Origin: Tissierellia bacterium
GTDB lineage: Bacteria > Bacillota > Clostridia > Tissierellales > Sedimentibacteraceae
Direction of reading: 5' to 3'
Assembly: GCA_028709465.1 (NCBI GenBank)
Contig: JAQVWY010000005.1
Span: 1-64,000, forward strand
Length of the DNA: 64,000 nt
Shown: positions 1 through 11,450 of the stretch, piece by piece
Layout of the letters: each line of letters begins with the position of its first letter
How positions within the stretch are numbered: the first letter of the stretch is position 1
The notes under the pieces: generated by a model
Database searches by the model: none
What the model was told of the DNA's origin: nothing
The model's input: the letters and a program-made list of their open reading frames with translations, nothing else
Program-made: the position numbers and the translations under genes

Positions 1-306
1 TTCTATAGCTCCCACAACTCTTTTATTATCTATAATAGGGTAAGTAGACCCGATTTGATTAACTACTTTACCATTTCTTGTCTCAAGTCCTTGTCTTAAA
101 TTTACTATAGATTTTCCAGTATTCAACGCATGAATCATGCTACTGTTACCACTATCTAAGTTACCATATAAACTTGTAATCTTTCTTTTTTCTGCTATAT
201 CATCCAACTCTAAATCATACACAGAAAGGTTATTGCTTGTAAAATAAACTACAGATCCTGTATTATCAATAATAACTACATTTTTAAAGTTATCTTCTCC
301 AAACAT
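1..306 (-). CDS. Partial CDS (N-terminus only, runs off left edge): PAS/sensor-like N-terminus, possibly of a sigma-54 activator
   Basis: Open minus frame from ATG at 306 to the window edge: MFGEDNFKNVVIIDNTGSVVYFTSNNLSVYDLELDDIAEKRKITSLYGNLDSGNSSMIHALNTGKSIVNLRQGLETRNGKVVNQIGSTYPIIDNKRVVGAIE; PAS-like pattern. Confidence 0.5.
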   Translation of the reverse strand, partial: MFGEDNFKNVVIIDNTGSVVYFTSNNLSVYDLELDDIAEKRKITSLYGNLDSGNSSMIHALNTGKSIVNLRQGLETRNGKVVNQIGSTYPIIDNKRVVGAIE

Positions 307-716
307 TTTATCTTCTCCAGTACAATGTTATTAACTAACAAAATATTACAAGAACAAAAATTAATAAATACAGATAATTTGCATAAACAATTAAAATCCA
401 TATTTTTTCAATTTTTAAAATGCACTTTATAAAAGTCGTTATATATATTAATTAAATTATAATATTATTTTTACACTTTGTCAAACTTAAATATAAATTC
501 TCTTTCCAAAATTACTTTCAGGGAAAATAAAGACAAAAAATAGTTTTTTATGTAACATAAAGCATCCCAAACAAAATTCTATATGAAAGAGAATACTAAC
601 ATGTGAATGTCTATTCATTGTGCTTAATTTTAATATTATATCTTTTATTTTTTCAGAAGTAAATTGACACTATCTATAAATTCAAATTTTCAGCTCTGGA
701 CAGTAAATAAATCTTT

Positions 717-771
717 GGGACACATCTTTAGGCGTCAATCTATATAGGTCTAGGGATAAAGGAGTGTCCCC
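717..771. repeat. Dispersed palindromic repeat, family A (GGGACACA...AAAGGAGTGTCCC)
   Basis: gggacacatctttaggcg...gggataaaggagtgtcccc; related copies at 12541, 21994, 23157, 42355. Confidence 0.7.
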
Positions 772-969
772 GAATGATAATAATTTAGACAAATTTATTT
801 TAAATTAGACAAAACTTTAAATATTAATTTATATAAAAGTAATTCATTGTTGTACTATTGATTTTATATACGCATATACATTTATAAAAGAATGCAAAGC
901 CGACCAAACCTTCATCTATTTGATCTAGGGTAATGTTAAAAATAAAGCATTTATAAAGGAGGAAATAAC

Positions 970-2514
970 TTGTTTAAATTATTAAATGATACTTTTATTA
1001 TTAGCGAAATTATAGGTTTTAATTCTACAGAAGCAATATTAGAAAGTGAGACCTCTATTTCTAATGACATGCCAAATATAGAAAAAATTATTTCTACAGA
1101 AGGAAAAATTAAAATAAATAGGGTTGACATTTCAGCTAATAAAGCAACTGTCAGTGGTGACTTAATTTATAATATTATATACCGCTCTAATGATGAAGAC
1201 ACATCTGTTTTTTCAATGTCTGGCAAAATTCCATTTACAGAAGAAATACAGGTTGATGGTGCAAAGGAAAACATGGAATCCCAAGTCACTTCATATTTAG
1301 ATTACATAGAATCAGAACTGTTGTCTGAAAGAGAATTTAAGATTAACGCAGTTGCAGACATAGGTGTAGATGTTGTTAATAAGCATCCTGTTGATTTTAT
1401 AAGCACCCTTGAATCAAATGGAAGCCTTCAAGCTAAAACAAAAAACATTAAATATACTGACATATTATTTGAAAGCACCGAAGAATTAAGCATAAATGAT
1501 GCTGTTGAAATTAGCAAATCTGCTAATGAAATAGCTAATATATTAAAAAAAGATGCGGATGTTTATATAACAAATATTGATGTGATGAATGATAGAATGT
1601 TAGTAGAAGGTATTTGCAAAGTAGGATTTTTATATTCAGAAAACAACAATATAGCTTCAACAGGTTATATAACAGAAGAATTTCCTTTTACTCATTATAT
1701 TGAGTTGAAAGATTCAAGAGAAGATAACATTAGAGAAGTAGACGTTGTATTAAATGATTTAACATGCAATATTGAAGGCAACTATGATAATGAACAAAAA
1801 ATAATATCATTTAAAACTTCATTTAATATTAATGCAAAACTTTACGGCACAGTTGAAAAAAATATCATTACGGATTGTTATTCAACTGAATCACTTCTTG
1901 ATATTGATTCAACAAAGCTAAACTTGGTTTCAACTAAAAAAGTTAAAGATGACATAATTAAGTACGAAAATGTATTTGATATTGGCTCTGGTTCAATAAA
2001 AGAAATATATTCAATGGATGTAAGCCCTAAAATATCTGATAAAAACATTGTTGACAATGATTATATTATTGAAGGATTCTTAGATGTAAACTTGCTGTAT
2101 TTAAATGGTGATGTTAATAAAATAGACAGAGCATTTTCATCTATGCCATTTACTGCAACGGTAGTTTTAAATGATGAAGATAAAAACTGTGATATAACTT
2201 CCGATATAAAAATTTCCAAGTGCAATGCATATAGGAAAAATAATAATTCCGTTAACGCAAGCTGCGAAATCAAAGTTACAGTAAGAATGAAGGAATCAGA
2301 TGAAGTATCTGTAATTAATACCATAACAGAAGCTGGACCAATTGACTACAACAAAATGCCAAGTTTAATTTTCAGAGTTGTACAACAAGGAGAAACAATT
2401 TGGGATATAGCAAAAAATTATAACGTATCAATAAACTACCTGAAAGAATTAAACGAACTATCCACCGATAATCTAGTACCAGGAAGCAAAATTATAATAG
2501 CAAGAAGAGTGTAA
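970..2514 (+). CDS. sipL: DUF3794/LysM spore morphogenesis protein (SipL-like)
   Basis: TTG start after aaaggagg; 514 aa, repeated DUF3794-like segments and C-terminal LysM (FRVVQQGETIWDIAKNYNVSINYLKELNELSTDNLVPGSKIII). Confidence 0.7.
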   Translation: MFKLLNDTFIISEIIGFNSTEAILESETSISNDMPNIEKIISTEGKIKINRVDISANKATVSGDLIYNIIYRSNDEDTSVFSMSGKIPFTEEIQVDGAKENMESQVTSYLDYIESELLSEREFKINAVADIGVDVVNKHPVDFISTLESNGSLQAKTKNIKYTDILFESTEELSINDAVEISKSANEIANILKKDADVYITNIDVMNDRMLVEGICKVGFLYSENNNIASTGYITEEFPFTHYIELKDSREDNIREVDVVLNDLTCNIEGNYDNEQKIISFKTSFNINAKLYGTVEKNIITDCYSTESLLDIDSTKLNLVSTKKVKDDIIKYENVFDIGSGSIKEIYSMDVSPKISDKNIVDNDYIIEGFLDVNLLYLNGDVNKIDRAFSSMPFTATVVLNDEDKNCDITSDIKISKCNAYRKNNNSVNASCEIKVTVRMKESDEVSVINTITEAGPIDYNKMPSLIFRVVQQGETIWDIAKNYNVSINYLKELNELSTDNLVPGSKIIIARRV

Positions 2515-2551
2515 TTTAATGCAGAATTGAAAATGCAGAATGCAGAATTAA

Positions 2552-2594
2552 AAAGGATTTTAAGATCGACTTATCAATCGACTTAAAATCCTTT
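2552..2594. terminator. Rho-independent terminator between convergent genes
   Basis: Perfect 13-bp stem AAAGGATTTTAAG/CTTAAAATCCTTT followed by gcttttttat. Confidence 0.75.
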
Positions 2595-2679
2595 GCTTTT
2601 TTATCAATTTGTCATCCTTAACGACAGTAAAGGATCTCTAAATGACAATTCCTGCATTCTGCATTAAATAAGTTCTGCA

Positions 2680-4011
2680 TTATTTTTGAATGTTTCCAAA
2701 CTTTGTATACTGCCCTATCCACGCCAAGTCTACTGTTCCAACTGGACCATTTCTTTGTTTTGTAATTATTACTTCTGTAATCCCTTTTTTAGTTGATTCT
2801 TCTTTAAAATAATACTCATCATTATACAGCATCATTACCACATCTGCATCCTGCTCTATGGCTCCAGATTCTCTTAAATCTGACATTATAGGTCTGTGAT
2901 CTGCTCTCATTTCTGGAGCACGTGACAACTGTGATAGTGCTATAACTGGACAATCCAATTCCCTGGCCATAGCCTTTAAACCTCTGGAAATTTCAGAAAT
3001 TTCCTGCTGTCTGCTATCATTTTTCCCACTGCCCGACATTAACTGCAAATAATCTATAATAATTAAATCTAATCCTTTTTCCATTTTGAGCCTTCTGCAT
3101 TTTGACATCATTTCAAACAATGTTATTGATGCTGTATCATCTATATATACCTTATAGTTAGAAATGGTACTCATTACAGTAAGAAGTCTGTTCCAATCAT
3201 CATCATCAAGATTGCCTGTCCTTAATTTACCGCTTTCAACCATTGATTCCATGCTTATAATTCTTTGAACATATTGCTCTTTAGACATTTCCAAACTAAA
3301 TAACGCGCAAGAAACTCCAGTTTTTACAGCATTAATAGCTATATTTAAAGCAAGAGCAGTTTTCCCCATAGAGGGTCTAGCAGCTAGCAAAATTAAATCG
3401 GACTTTTGTAAACCAGATGTCATTCTGTCAAGATCATCATAACCTGTGGTTATACCTGTAAGACTGCTTTTATTCATTGCTCTTTCTTCAAGCTGGTTAA
3501 ATACTTCTAATAGTACATCTTGTATATCTGTAAAAGCGTTAATATTCCTATTTTGAGAAATTGAAAAGATTCTTGTTTCAGCAAGCTCAATTATTCTTTG
3601 CACTTCTTCATTTTCTTTATAACCTTTTTCAATTATCTCATTAGAAACATTTATTAACTTTCTTAATGTAGATTTTTCTTTTATTATATTGCAATAAGCT
3701 TCTACATTTTTAGAAGTAATAATATTTTCAGTTAAGTTTGCAAGGTATTCAAATCCACCTACATAATCTATCTTTTCCCTTTTCTTCAACTCTTCAGTAA
3801 CTGTAAGAACATCAACAGGAATATTTTGCAGATGAACATTCTTTATACTTTCAAAAATTTCCCTATTAGCCTCAAAATAAAAATCATTAGTATCTAAAAG
3901 ATTAAGAATTTTTTCAACTGCTGAACTGTCTATTAATGCTGAAGCTAATACAGTTTGTTCAGCTTCAGTATTATGAGGAGGAACCTTCCCAAAATTAATT
4001 AAATCAGACAT
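2680..4011 (-). CDS. dnaB: Replicative DNA helicase DnaB
   Basis: Walker A ARPSMGKTAL, IIIDYLQLM, full length 443 aa; next to rplI. Confidence 0.96.
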   Translation of the reverse strand: MSDLINFGKVPPHNTEAEQTVLASALIDSSAVEKILNLLDTNDFYFEANREIFESIKNVHLQNIPVDVLTVTEELKKREKIDYVGGFEYLANLTENIITSKNVEAYCNIIKEKSTLRKLINVSNEIIEKGYKENEEVQRIIELAETRIFSISQNRNINAFTDIQDVLLEVFNQLEERAMNKSSLTGITTGYDDLDRMTSGLQKSDLILLAARPSMGKTALALNIAINAVKTGVSCALFSLEMSKEQYVQRIISMESMVESGKLRTGNLDDDDWNRLLTVMSTISNYKVYIDDTASITLFEMMSKCRRLKMEKGLDLIIIDYLQLMSGSGKNDSRQQEISEISRGLKAMARELDCPVIALSQLSRAPEMRADHRPIMSDLRESGAIEQDADVVMMLYNDEYYFKEESTKKGITEVIITKQRNGPVGTVDLAWIGQYTKFGNIQK

Positions 4012-4021
4012 TTTTATCCCC

Positions 4022-4468
4022 TTACTTTTCTGTAACTATTACATTCAACTTAGCTACTACTTTAGGGTGAAGTCTAACCTTAACTGAATATTCTCCTACA
4101 GATTTTATAGCTTCTTCAAGTTCAATTTTTCTTTTATCAATGCTGACTCCTTTTTCTGCTTCAAGATTATCAGCAATTTCTTTATTAGTAATAGAACCAA
4201 ATAGTTTTCCGTTTTCTCCAGCTTTTGATTTTATTACAATAGTGATTTTTGTCAATTCTTCTTCAAGTTTTTTAGCTTCTTCATATATTTCTTTTTCTTT
4301 TTCATCTTGTATCTTTTTAGCATTTTCTAAGTTCTTTAAATTAGATGGTGTAGCTTCTATAGCTAAATTTTTAGGAAAAAGGAAATTCCTTGCATATCCA
4401 TCTTTTGCATTAATAATATCTCCTTTTTTCCCTACATTCTTAACATCTTCTAGTAATATTACCTTCAT
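4022..4468 (-). CDS. rplI: 50S ribosomal protein L9
   Basis: [36 protein letters not shown] signature. Confidence 0.97.
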   Translation of the reverse strand: MKVILLEDVKNVGKKGDIINAKDGYARNFLFPKNLAIEATPSNLKNLENAKKIQDEKEKEIYEEAKKLEEELTKITIVIKSKAGENGKLFGSITNKEIADNLEAEKGVSIDKRKIELEEAIKSVGEYSVKVRLHPKVVAKLNVIVTEK

Positions 4469-6473
4469 TATCATCAGTCTCCTTTTTATATCTTTTTATT
4501 GCTTCATACAATTGTGATTTTGCTACATCTATATCAGTAGTTTTAATTTGAGCACCAGCCATATTTAAATGACCGCCTCCGCCTAAATATTCCATTATTA
4601 TTTGAACATTTACCTGCCCCATTGATCTTCCGCTGATATTAATATAATCCTTGTTCCTAACCAATACAAAGCTTGCTTTAACATCCTTAATTGTCAGTAA
4701 TTCATCTGCACTTTGTGCAGCTATTACATTTGAATTTTCATCTAAATCATCAATATAAGAAATTGCCACATCGCCAAATTTGATTTCAGACTTTTCAATT
4801 ATTTCTGTCTTCTTTTTCATAGAATCAAGGCTTTCATTAAACAACTCCTTTACATCCACATTATCTGCACCATTTCTCCTTAAAAAGGATGCCGCCTCAA
4901 AAGTTCTAACTCCAGTTTTAAATGTAAATGAATTAGTATCAACCACAATACCTGCCATTAAGGCATCTGCCTCAAATTTACTTAATTTTATATGATCCTC
5001 CATATATTGAATAATTTCTGCCACTAATTCGCATGTTGAAGAAGCATATGGTTCAATATAATCTAGCAATGTATTTTCTATATATTCTTCACTTCTCCTA
5101 TGATGATCTATCAATATTATTTTTTCAATTTTATTTAATAATTCTGGGGCCTCGGTATAACTGCCTCTATGTGTATCAAGGACAACACAAATAGTATTTT
5201 GATCAACTAAACTAATAGCTGTATCTGTATCAATAATCGCTTCTAAATATTTAGGATCCTCCCTGCTCATTCTATCGTACATATTTTTCAATGCATAATT
5301 TATAGTATTTAAAACTATATAAGCTTTCTTTCCCCTACTTTTTGCTATGCTGAACAAACCAATAGAAGCTCCTAAACTGTCCATATCACCTATTCGATGT
5401 CCCATAATTATCACATTGGTACTTTGGTCTATAATTTGACGTAAAGCATAAGATATTATTCTCGCTCTTACTTTAGTACGCTTTTCAACAGCTTTAGTTC
5501 TTCCCCCATAAAATTTAACAGAATTTATCCTTTTTACAACTGCTTGGTCTCCTCCCCTTCCAAGAGCTACATCTAATGCTCCCTTAGCGTATTCAATAAG
5601 TTGGTTGTAGTTTTTAGCATAAGCTCCAACGCCAATACTTAAAGTAAAATAAAAGTCTCCATTGCCCTTTATGCTCTTAACATCCTCTAACATGGAAAAC
5701 CTTTTAGATTCAAAGGATTCTAAATATTTATTTTCTATCATAAAAAGAAATCTATAAGTATCATATCTGATTACAAAGCCTTCAACTTCTGATGCATACT
5801 TATTCAGAATTTTCTCTACTTCTGCAGTCATGGCAGATTTTTCGCCCTTATCAAGCTTTTCAGATATTTCATCGTAATTATCAATTTGAACTAACATTGC
5901 TATAGGTCGTTCATCATTGTACTTTACTTTTATATTAGAATAGAGTGTATTATCAACCCAATACATTATAAAGGATTTACCTTCACTAAATTTCCTATCA
6001 TCAACTACAGTGTACATAATGTTAAATATTTTATTGTCTTCTGCAATCTCAACATTATTTACGACTCCATCTTTATTTATATCAAATTGGTTAAGAGGAA
6101 ATTCAGAAGTATATTCTGTTATGTTTTTTATTTCTATTTTATCAACATCTAATAATTCCTTAAACTTTAGATTATACCAAAATATTTCACCTTTTTGACC
6201 TATAATACTTATTGGCATAGGGCAGTTATAAAGAGAGTTAACGGAAACATTGTCTATGTTATTTACACATTCAATTATATTATTTTTTAAATTTTTATTC
6301 CAAATTAATCGCTTTTGTAATGTAGTTAAAGAGATAATTAAAGAAATTAAAAAAGAAAATACAGCATACCAATACATCCCTTTTACTACAAAAATAAGGG
6401 TTAATAAAGTAATCAATAAGAAATATATAAGACTGTCATTTTTGAGAAATCTCGGAATTTTTTTATTATTCAA
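4440..6473 (-). CDS. gdpP: GdpP/YybT-type cyclic-di-AMP phosphodiesterase (degenerate GGDEF + DHH-DHHA1)
   Basis: [40 protein letters not shown]; overlaps rplI start. Confidence 0.93.
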   Translation of the reverse strand: MNNKKIPRFLKNDSLIYFLLITLLTLIFVVKGMYWYAVFSFLISLIISLTTLQKRLIWNKNLKNNIIECVNNIDNVSVNSLYNCPMPISIIGQKGEIFWYNLKFKELLDVDKIEIKNITEYTSEFPLNQFDINKDGVVNNVEIAEDNKIFNIMYTVVDDRKFSEGKSFIMYWVDNTLYSNIKVKYNDERPIAMLVQIDNYDEISEKLDKGEKSAMTAEVEKILNKYASEVEGFVIRYDTYRFLFMIENKYLESFESKRFSMLEDVKSIKGNGDFYFTLSIGVGAYAKNYNQLIEYAKGALDVALGRGGDQAVVKRINSVKFYGGRTKAVEKRTKVRARIISYALRQIIDQSTNVIIMGHRIGDMDSLGASIGLFSIAKSRGKKAYIVLNTINYALKNMYDRMSREDPKYLEAIIDTDTAISLVDQNTICVVLDTHRGSYTEAPELLNKIEKIILIDHHRRSEEYIENTLLDYIEPYASSTCELVAEIIQYMEDHIKLSKFEADALMAGIVVDTNSFTFKTGVRTFEAASFLRRNGADNVDVKELFNESLDSMKKKTEIIEKSEIKFGDVAISYIDDLDENSNVIAAQSADELLTIKDVKASFVLVRNKDYINISGRSMGQVNVQIIMEYLGGGGHLNMAGAQIKTTDIDVAKSQLYEAIKRYKKETDDNEGNITRRC

Positions 6474-6496
6474 ATCAATACCTCCTACATTACTAT

Positions 6497-7462
6497 TTAT
6501 ACAATCTTATGTCTTATTTTTCTAAAGTCAACAATTAAATCAATTGCCCCTAAAAAGGATAACAACTCACCCATTCCTGGTGAAAATATTATTAAAAACA
6601 ATATTAAAACCCTTGCTAATTTCACAACTTTAAATTTAATTAAGAAGAATTTCACAACTGCAAACCCCTGTAACAACATAGCCATAAGTAAAACTCTCAA
6701 AATATTTATCTGAATTAAATTTACATTAAAATTAAAAAATTTAAGCAAGAAAGAAATAAGTAAAAGTCCCGACATTGCAATTATAAACGTGCTTGGAAAA
6801 GAAAAATTACTCAATCCTTCATGTTTCCTTATTTTCACATTAAATCTGTGCCCTAATTTGCTAACAACAAAATAATTTATTGCAGAAACTATAACAGAAG
6901 ACATTATTATAATAGCAGGATATTGTGTTTTAATCATATCAATAAGCGCTTTTCCCATGTTGTCCAAGTAATTATTTATTTCACCAATATCAGCACTATT
7001 AGATTCAACTAATGTCTTATTAAAAATATCTTTATATATGTTAATACTTTCATTTGTCACTTGTACCATATCTTGAATAAAATTAATACCTAATACTAAT
7101 TGGGTTAATAATATCATTATCACAAATGAAATCATAAATGCTGCGGAACCAAGCATAATTGTTTTATTAGCTTCTTTGTCTTTGCATATACCATATGAAA
7201 GTGCAATTGCTAATGGTGTGAATAAAACTAAAAAATAAATTCCAGTCTGAAAGCCTAACAACATTGTAATTATTAATCCTGATGCAAACAATGACATAGT
7301 TGAATATTTAAGCCCTCTTCTCTTTGCCAATATAATAGCTGGAAAGGGATAAATAAATGTTAGTCCATAAAATAAAAACGTTGATAAATAAGCAAGTATA
7401 ACAAGTATACCTGATATCATTGCTGCTTCAGTCATACTCGATGTTTTAATATTTCTATTCAT
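6497..7462 (-). CDS. YybS family DUF2232 membrane protein
   Basis: Multi-TM 321 aa, position next to gdpP. Confidence 0.8.
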   Translation of the reverse strand: MNRNIKTSSMTEAAMISGILVILAYLSTFLFYGLTFIYPFPAIILAKRRGLKYSTMSLFASGLIITMLLGFQTGIYFLVLFTPLAIALSYGICKDKEANKTIMLGSAAFMISFVIMILLTQLVLGINFIQDMVQVTNESINIYKDIFNKTLVESNSADIGEINNYLDNMGKALIDMIKTQYPAIIIMSSVIVSAINYFVVSKLGHRFNVKIRKHEGLSNFSFPSTFIIAMSGLLLISFLLKFFNFNVNLIQINILRVLLMAMLLQGFAVVKFFLIKFKVVKLARVLILFLIIFSPGMGELLSFLGAIDLIVDFRKIRHKIV

Positions 7463-7596
7463 AATTCCCTCAATTCTATTTACCTAATTATTATATTTTA
7501 CTCCATATACTCTATAAAGTCAAAATTAATTTTACTTTACACTTACCTCTTTTTTAACTATACTATTTATAATACAAACTTTGAAAGAGGTGCATT

Positions 7597-8964
7597 ATGA
7601 AAAGAAAAATATGTCTTTTACTTGTTGTTTTTATATTACTTACAACAATAACTACATATGGACAAGTGCTAGATCAAGAAAAATTAAATACAGACTTAGA
7701 ATTTATGAAAAATGTAATAAACTTTGTAATTGGTAAATATAACTATGAAGTAGATCAAGATGATATTATTAATGGACTTTACGATGGTTTTTTTGGTGTA
7801 TTAGATGAATACAGTGTATATTACACAGCAGAAGAGTATAAATCATTGTTAACAGATACTGCTGGTGAATTTGTAGGAATAGGTGTACAAATTACAGATT
7901 TAAATGGACAAATAGTAGTACTAACACCTTTACCCAACTCCCCAGCTATTGAAGCTGGCATTAAAAATGGTGACATTATTAAATACGTTGATAATAAAGA
8001 TATATCAGGTTTGACATCTTCTGAAGCAGCAGCTCTCATTAAGGGCAAGGAAGGAACATATGTAAAAATAGGAATTATTAGAGATAATAAAGAAATTAAT
8101 TTTGATATAATAAGAAGAACGGTTATTACGTCTTCTGTCGAAGGTAAAATTTTAGAAAACGGTATTGGATATCTAAAAATTACAAGTTTTTCTGAAAATA
8201 TACCTTCCTTAGTTATGAAAGAATTATCAATCTTTGATAAAAATAAAGTAGAAAAAATTATAATAGATTTACGCAATAATGGTGGTGGTACACTAAATTC
8301 AGCAGTTGAACTTTTGAATTTATTCGTTACAAAGGGTCCTGTTCTGTACGTTGACTATGCAAATGGTCAAGAGGAAGTTTATTCAAGCGAATTGGAAGAA
8401 CAAAAATATGATCTTGCTCTATTAATAAATGGGGGAAGCGCAAGTGCCACTGAAATATTTGCTGGTGCTGTTAAATATAAAAACGAAGGTATAATAATTG
8501 GGACAAAATCTTTCGGAAAAGGAATAGTTCAATCTTTATATAAATTACCTAATAATTCTGGTGTAAAATTTACAACCGCAGAATATTTTTCAGTCGATAA
8601 AAAGCCTGTACATAAAGTAGGAATTACCCCTGATATAATTATAGAAAACCCAGTAATTGATTTATCTAAATATCCAACATTCAGCAAAGAAAACAAACCT
8701 AGTTTGGGAAATGTAAGCCTTGATGTATTAGGCGCTGAAATGATATTAGAAACCTTATCCTATGATATAAATAAACCTGATGGTATATATGATGAAATTT
8801 CTTTCGCACAAATTAAGAAATTCCAAAAGGATAATAAATTATATCCATATGGAACTATTGACATAGCTACGCAAAATGCACTCTATCAAGCATTAGTTAG
8901 TTATTCTTCAAATAATTTGGCGGATTTGCAGCTGGAAACAGCGATAGAACAATTGATTAAATAG
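7597..8964 (+). CDS. S41 family C-terminal processing peptidase (PDZ + peptidoglycan-binding)
   Basis: PDZ ITPLPNSPAIEAGIKNGDII, catalytic NGGSASATEIFAGAVK, GTKSFGKGIVQ. Confidence 0.93.
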   Translation: MKRKICLLLVVFILLTTITTYGQVLDQEKLNTDLEFMKNVINFVIGKYNYEVDQDDIINGLYDGFFGVLDEYSVYYTAEEYKSLLTDTAGEFVGIGVQITDLNGQIVVLTPLPNSPAIEAGIKNGDIIKYVDNKDISGLTSSEAAALIKGKEGTYVKIGIIRDNKEINFDIIRRTVITSSVEGKILENGIGYLKITSFSENIPSLVMKELSIFDKNKVEKIIIDLRNNGGGTLNSAVELLNLFVTKGPVLYVDYANGQEEVYSSELEEQKYDLALLINGGSASATEIFAGAVKYKNEGIIIGTKSFGKGIVQSLYKLPNNSGVKFTTAEYFSVDKKPVHKVGITPDIIIENPVIDLSKYPTFSKENKPSLGNVSLDVLGAEMILETLSYDINKPDGIYDEISFAQIKKFQKDNKLYPYGTIDIATQNALYQALVSYSSNNLADLQLETAIEQLIK

Positions 8965-9169
8965 AATGCAGTGAATTGAGATAATGCAAGTAATACAGGG
9001 TATTGTTGTCATTATGGAGATTCTTCAGGCTATGCCTTCAGAATTAATACTTATTTGAGTATTTGTTTTTATTATGGCAAACTGGTAATTTTATAACTGA
9101 ATTTTTTTTACAATTTATCTATTGACAAATTTTTTTTTCAATGTTACAATTCAAAAAATTAATAATAAA

Positions 9170-9437
9170 AGCTATGATGGAGAAAAAACTTTTCTATGTG
9201 ACTAGTTTCAGAGAGTCGGCGGTTGCTGGAAGCCGATACTGTCAAGAAAACACACTCGCTCCTGAGCTTATTTTCTGAAATTAGTAGGAAAATACGTATT
9301 CTACGTTACAAGAAAAGATTTGTTAGAATCTAGTGAGAGGTTTTCTTTTAATATAAAAGAATTCAATATGGGTGGTACCGCGGAAACTTAATCCGTCCCT
9401 GAAATATACATGTATATTTTGGGGGCGGTTTTTTTTG
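9170..9437 (+). promoter_or_regulatory. T-box leader (leucine specifier CTC at 9255-9257) upstream of leuA
   Basis: Stem I AGAGAGTCGGCGGTTGCTGGAAGCCGAT, specifier region acaCTCgctcctgagc, T-box ggGTGGTACCGCGG (9370-9383), terminator ccgtccc...gggggcggtttttttt. Confidence 0.93.
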
Positions 9438-9442
9438 TAGCT

Positions 9443-9500
9443 CTAACCCTATTTTTCAGAGTGTTTTTTCTGAAAAATAGTGGTAGGTCTCATGCAGCGC
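9443..9500 (+). repeat. Hairpin element, copy 1 (left of leuA)
   Basis: CTATTTTTCAGA-gtgtttt-TCTGAAAAATAG perfect stem; inverted homologous copy at 11306-11363. Confidence 0.7.
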
Positions 9501-9643
9501 AATCCCAATTTGCACGACCAGAGTGAATGAACAAATTGGTGAACGTAGACTGCGAATCTATCTACATTAAAACAAAACTTAATTTGAAGGAACAAAAAAC
9601 TTAAATAAAATTATAAAGTTAAATTAAAAAGGAGGATTTAAAA

Positions 9644-11158
9644 ATGGCTAAAAAAATAAAGATTTTTGATACCACATTACGAGACGGAGAACAGTCACCA
9701 GGCTGTAGTATGAATTTAAAAGAAAAAATAGAGATGGCTCAACAACTTGAAAGATTAAATGTTGATATTATAGAAGCAGGCTTTGCTGCTGCATCAACTG
9801 GAGATTTACATTCTATACAGGAAATATCAAAAAATATAAAGAATTGTGTTATTACTAGTTTAGCAAGAGCTAATAAGGAAGATATTGATAAAGCATGGGA
9901 AAGTTTAAAATACGCAACACATCCAAGAATTCATGTTTTTATAGCAACATCACCTATTCACATGGAATACAAGTTAAAATTAACTCCAGAACAAGTTATT
10001 TCAACGGCAGTTGAAATGGTTTCTTATGCTAAATTATACTGTAATGATATAGAATTTTCTGCAGAAGATGCAACAAGAAGCAATGTTGATTTTCTAGCTG
10101 AAATATTTGATAAAGTTATAAAAGCTGGTGCAACAACAATTAATATTCCTGACACCGTAGGATATACAACTCCTGATGAATACTATAATTTTTTAACTGA
10201 AATAATCGAAAAATGCCCATCATTAAAAACCATAGACATTTCGGTTCACTGCCATAATGATCTTGGTCTTGGAGTAGCTAACTCTTTAGCTGCATTAAGA
10301 GCAGGAGCAACTCAAATAGAGTGCACAGTAAATGGAATTGGTGAAAGAGCTGGAAATGCCGCATTAGAAGAGATAGTAATGGTTTTAAATACAAGAAAAG
10401 ATATATACGGATTTGAAACTAATATTGATGCAAAACAAATAATGAGAAGCAGCAATTTGCTTACAAGAATAACAGGAGTAAAGGTTCAGCCAAATAAAGC
10501 AATAGTTGGAGCGAATGCATTTGCTCATGAATCAGGAATTCATCAACATGGTGTGTTAAGCAATAAAGAAACTTATGAAATTATGACACCCGAATCAATT
10601 GGTCTTGATACTAATAAATTAGTTCTTGGAAAACATTCTGGTAGACATGCGTTTAATGATAAATTAAAACAACTTGGATATGAATTGACTAAAGAAGAAT
10701 TAGACATTGCTTTTGCAAAATTCAAGGATTTAGCTGATAAGAAAAAAGATGTTTTCGATAAAGATATTGATGCATTAGTATCAAGACAAAAAATTGAAGT
10801 TCCACAAACATTTGAACTTCAAAAGTATGTTATAAACAGCGGAAATATTATCACATCAACTGCAACAGTAACAATGGTAAAAGAAGGTTCTGTAATTGAA
10901 GAAGTTGCTGTAGGTGAAGGACCTATTTATGCTTCATTTAAAGCTATCGAAAAAATAGTAGGAAAAGAACTTGAATTAGATGATTTTTCATTGAGCTCTA
11001 TTACAGAAGGTGAAGATGCTTTGGGAGATGCTGTGATAAGATTAAAGGAAAATGATCATATCTATGTAGGAAGAGGACTAAGTACAGACATAATTGAAGC
11101 AAGTATAAAAGCATATATCAATGCTGTAAACAAAATTATGTTTGAGCAAAACAATTAG
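9644..11158 (+). CDS. leuA: 2-isopropylmalate synthase
   Basis: [54 protein letters not shown]; Leu T-box upstream. Confidence 0.95.
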   Translation: MAKKIKIFDTTLRDGEQSPGCSMNLKEKIEMAQQLERLNVDIIEAGFAAASTGDLHSIQEISKNIKNCVITSLARANKEDIDKAWESLKYATHPRIHVFIATSPIHMEYKLKLTPEQVISTAVEMVSYAKLYCNDIEFSAEDATRSNVDFLAEIFDKVIKAGATTINIPDTVGYTTPDEYYNFLTEIIEKCPSLKTIDISVHCHNDLGLGVANSLAALRAGATQIECTVNGIGERAGNAALEEIVMVLNTRKDIYGFETNIDAKQIMRSSNLLTRITGVKVQPNKAIVGANAFAHESGIHQHGVLSNKETYEIMTPESIGLDTNKLVLGKHSGRHAFNDKLKQLGYELTKEELDIAFAKFKDLADKKKDVFDKDIDALVSRQKIEVPQTFELQKYVINSGNIITSTATVTMVKEGSVIEEVAVGEGPIYASFKAIEKIVGKELELDDFSLSSITEGEDALGDAVIRLKENDHIYVGRGLSTDIIEASIKAYINAVNKIMFEQNN

Positions 11159-11181
11159 TCAAAATTTATTAATTCAAAAGA

Positions 11182-11400
11182 TTGTCATCCTGAACAATAG
11201 TATATCATCCGAAACGATAATGAAGGATCTCCTAATATTAGTGGGAGATTACGCAGTCTCATTCACAAAAATATTTACTCCCTTTGGTGGTATATTTTTC
11301 GAATTCGCTGCGAATAACCTACCACCATTTTTTAGAAAAAACACTCTAAAAAATGTGGTTAGGCCATCTTCAGGCTACGCCTTCAGAATGCCAAGGAATT
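11182..11400. repeat. Family B repeat (gtcatcctgaac...ttcaggctacgccttcagaatg) interrupted by the inverted hairpin element
   Basis: attgtcatcctgaacaatag ... aaggatctcc ... ttcaggctacgccttcagaatgccaagg; matches 36089-36168. Confidence 0.65.
11306..11363 (-). repeat. Hairpin element, copy 2 (inverted relative to copy 1)
   Basis: Reverse complement cctaaccacattttttagagtgttttttctaaaaaatggtggtaggttattcgcagcg aligns with 9443-9500. Confidence 0.7.
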
Positions 11401-11450
11401 TAGTTATTAATATTGATGACAGAATAGTTATTAGGAGGTATCTATATATT

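Noticed and set aside
7821-8276. 151-aa minus-strand ORF inside the S41 peptidase gene
   Set aside because: Antisense shadow of a clear CDS, no family resemblance. Same reasoning applies to 13378..13809, 37095..37436, 40337..40663, 55360..55872, 60336..60623 and similar track ORFs.
11142-11450. N-terminal extension of leuB in the ORF track
   Set aside because: It translates through the repeat region; a strong RBS and ATG at 11451 give the canonical LeuB N-terminus.
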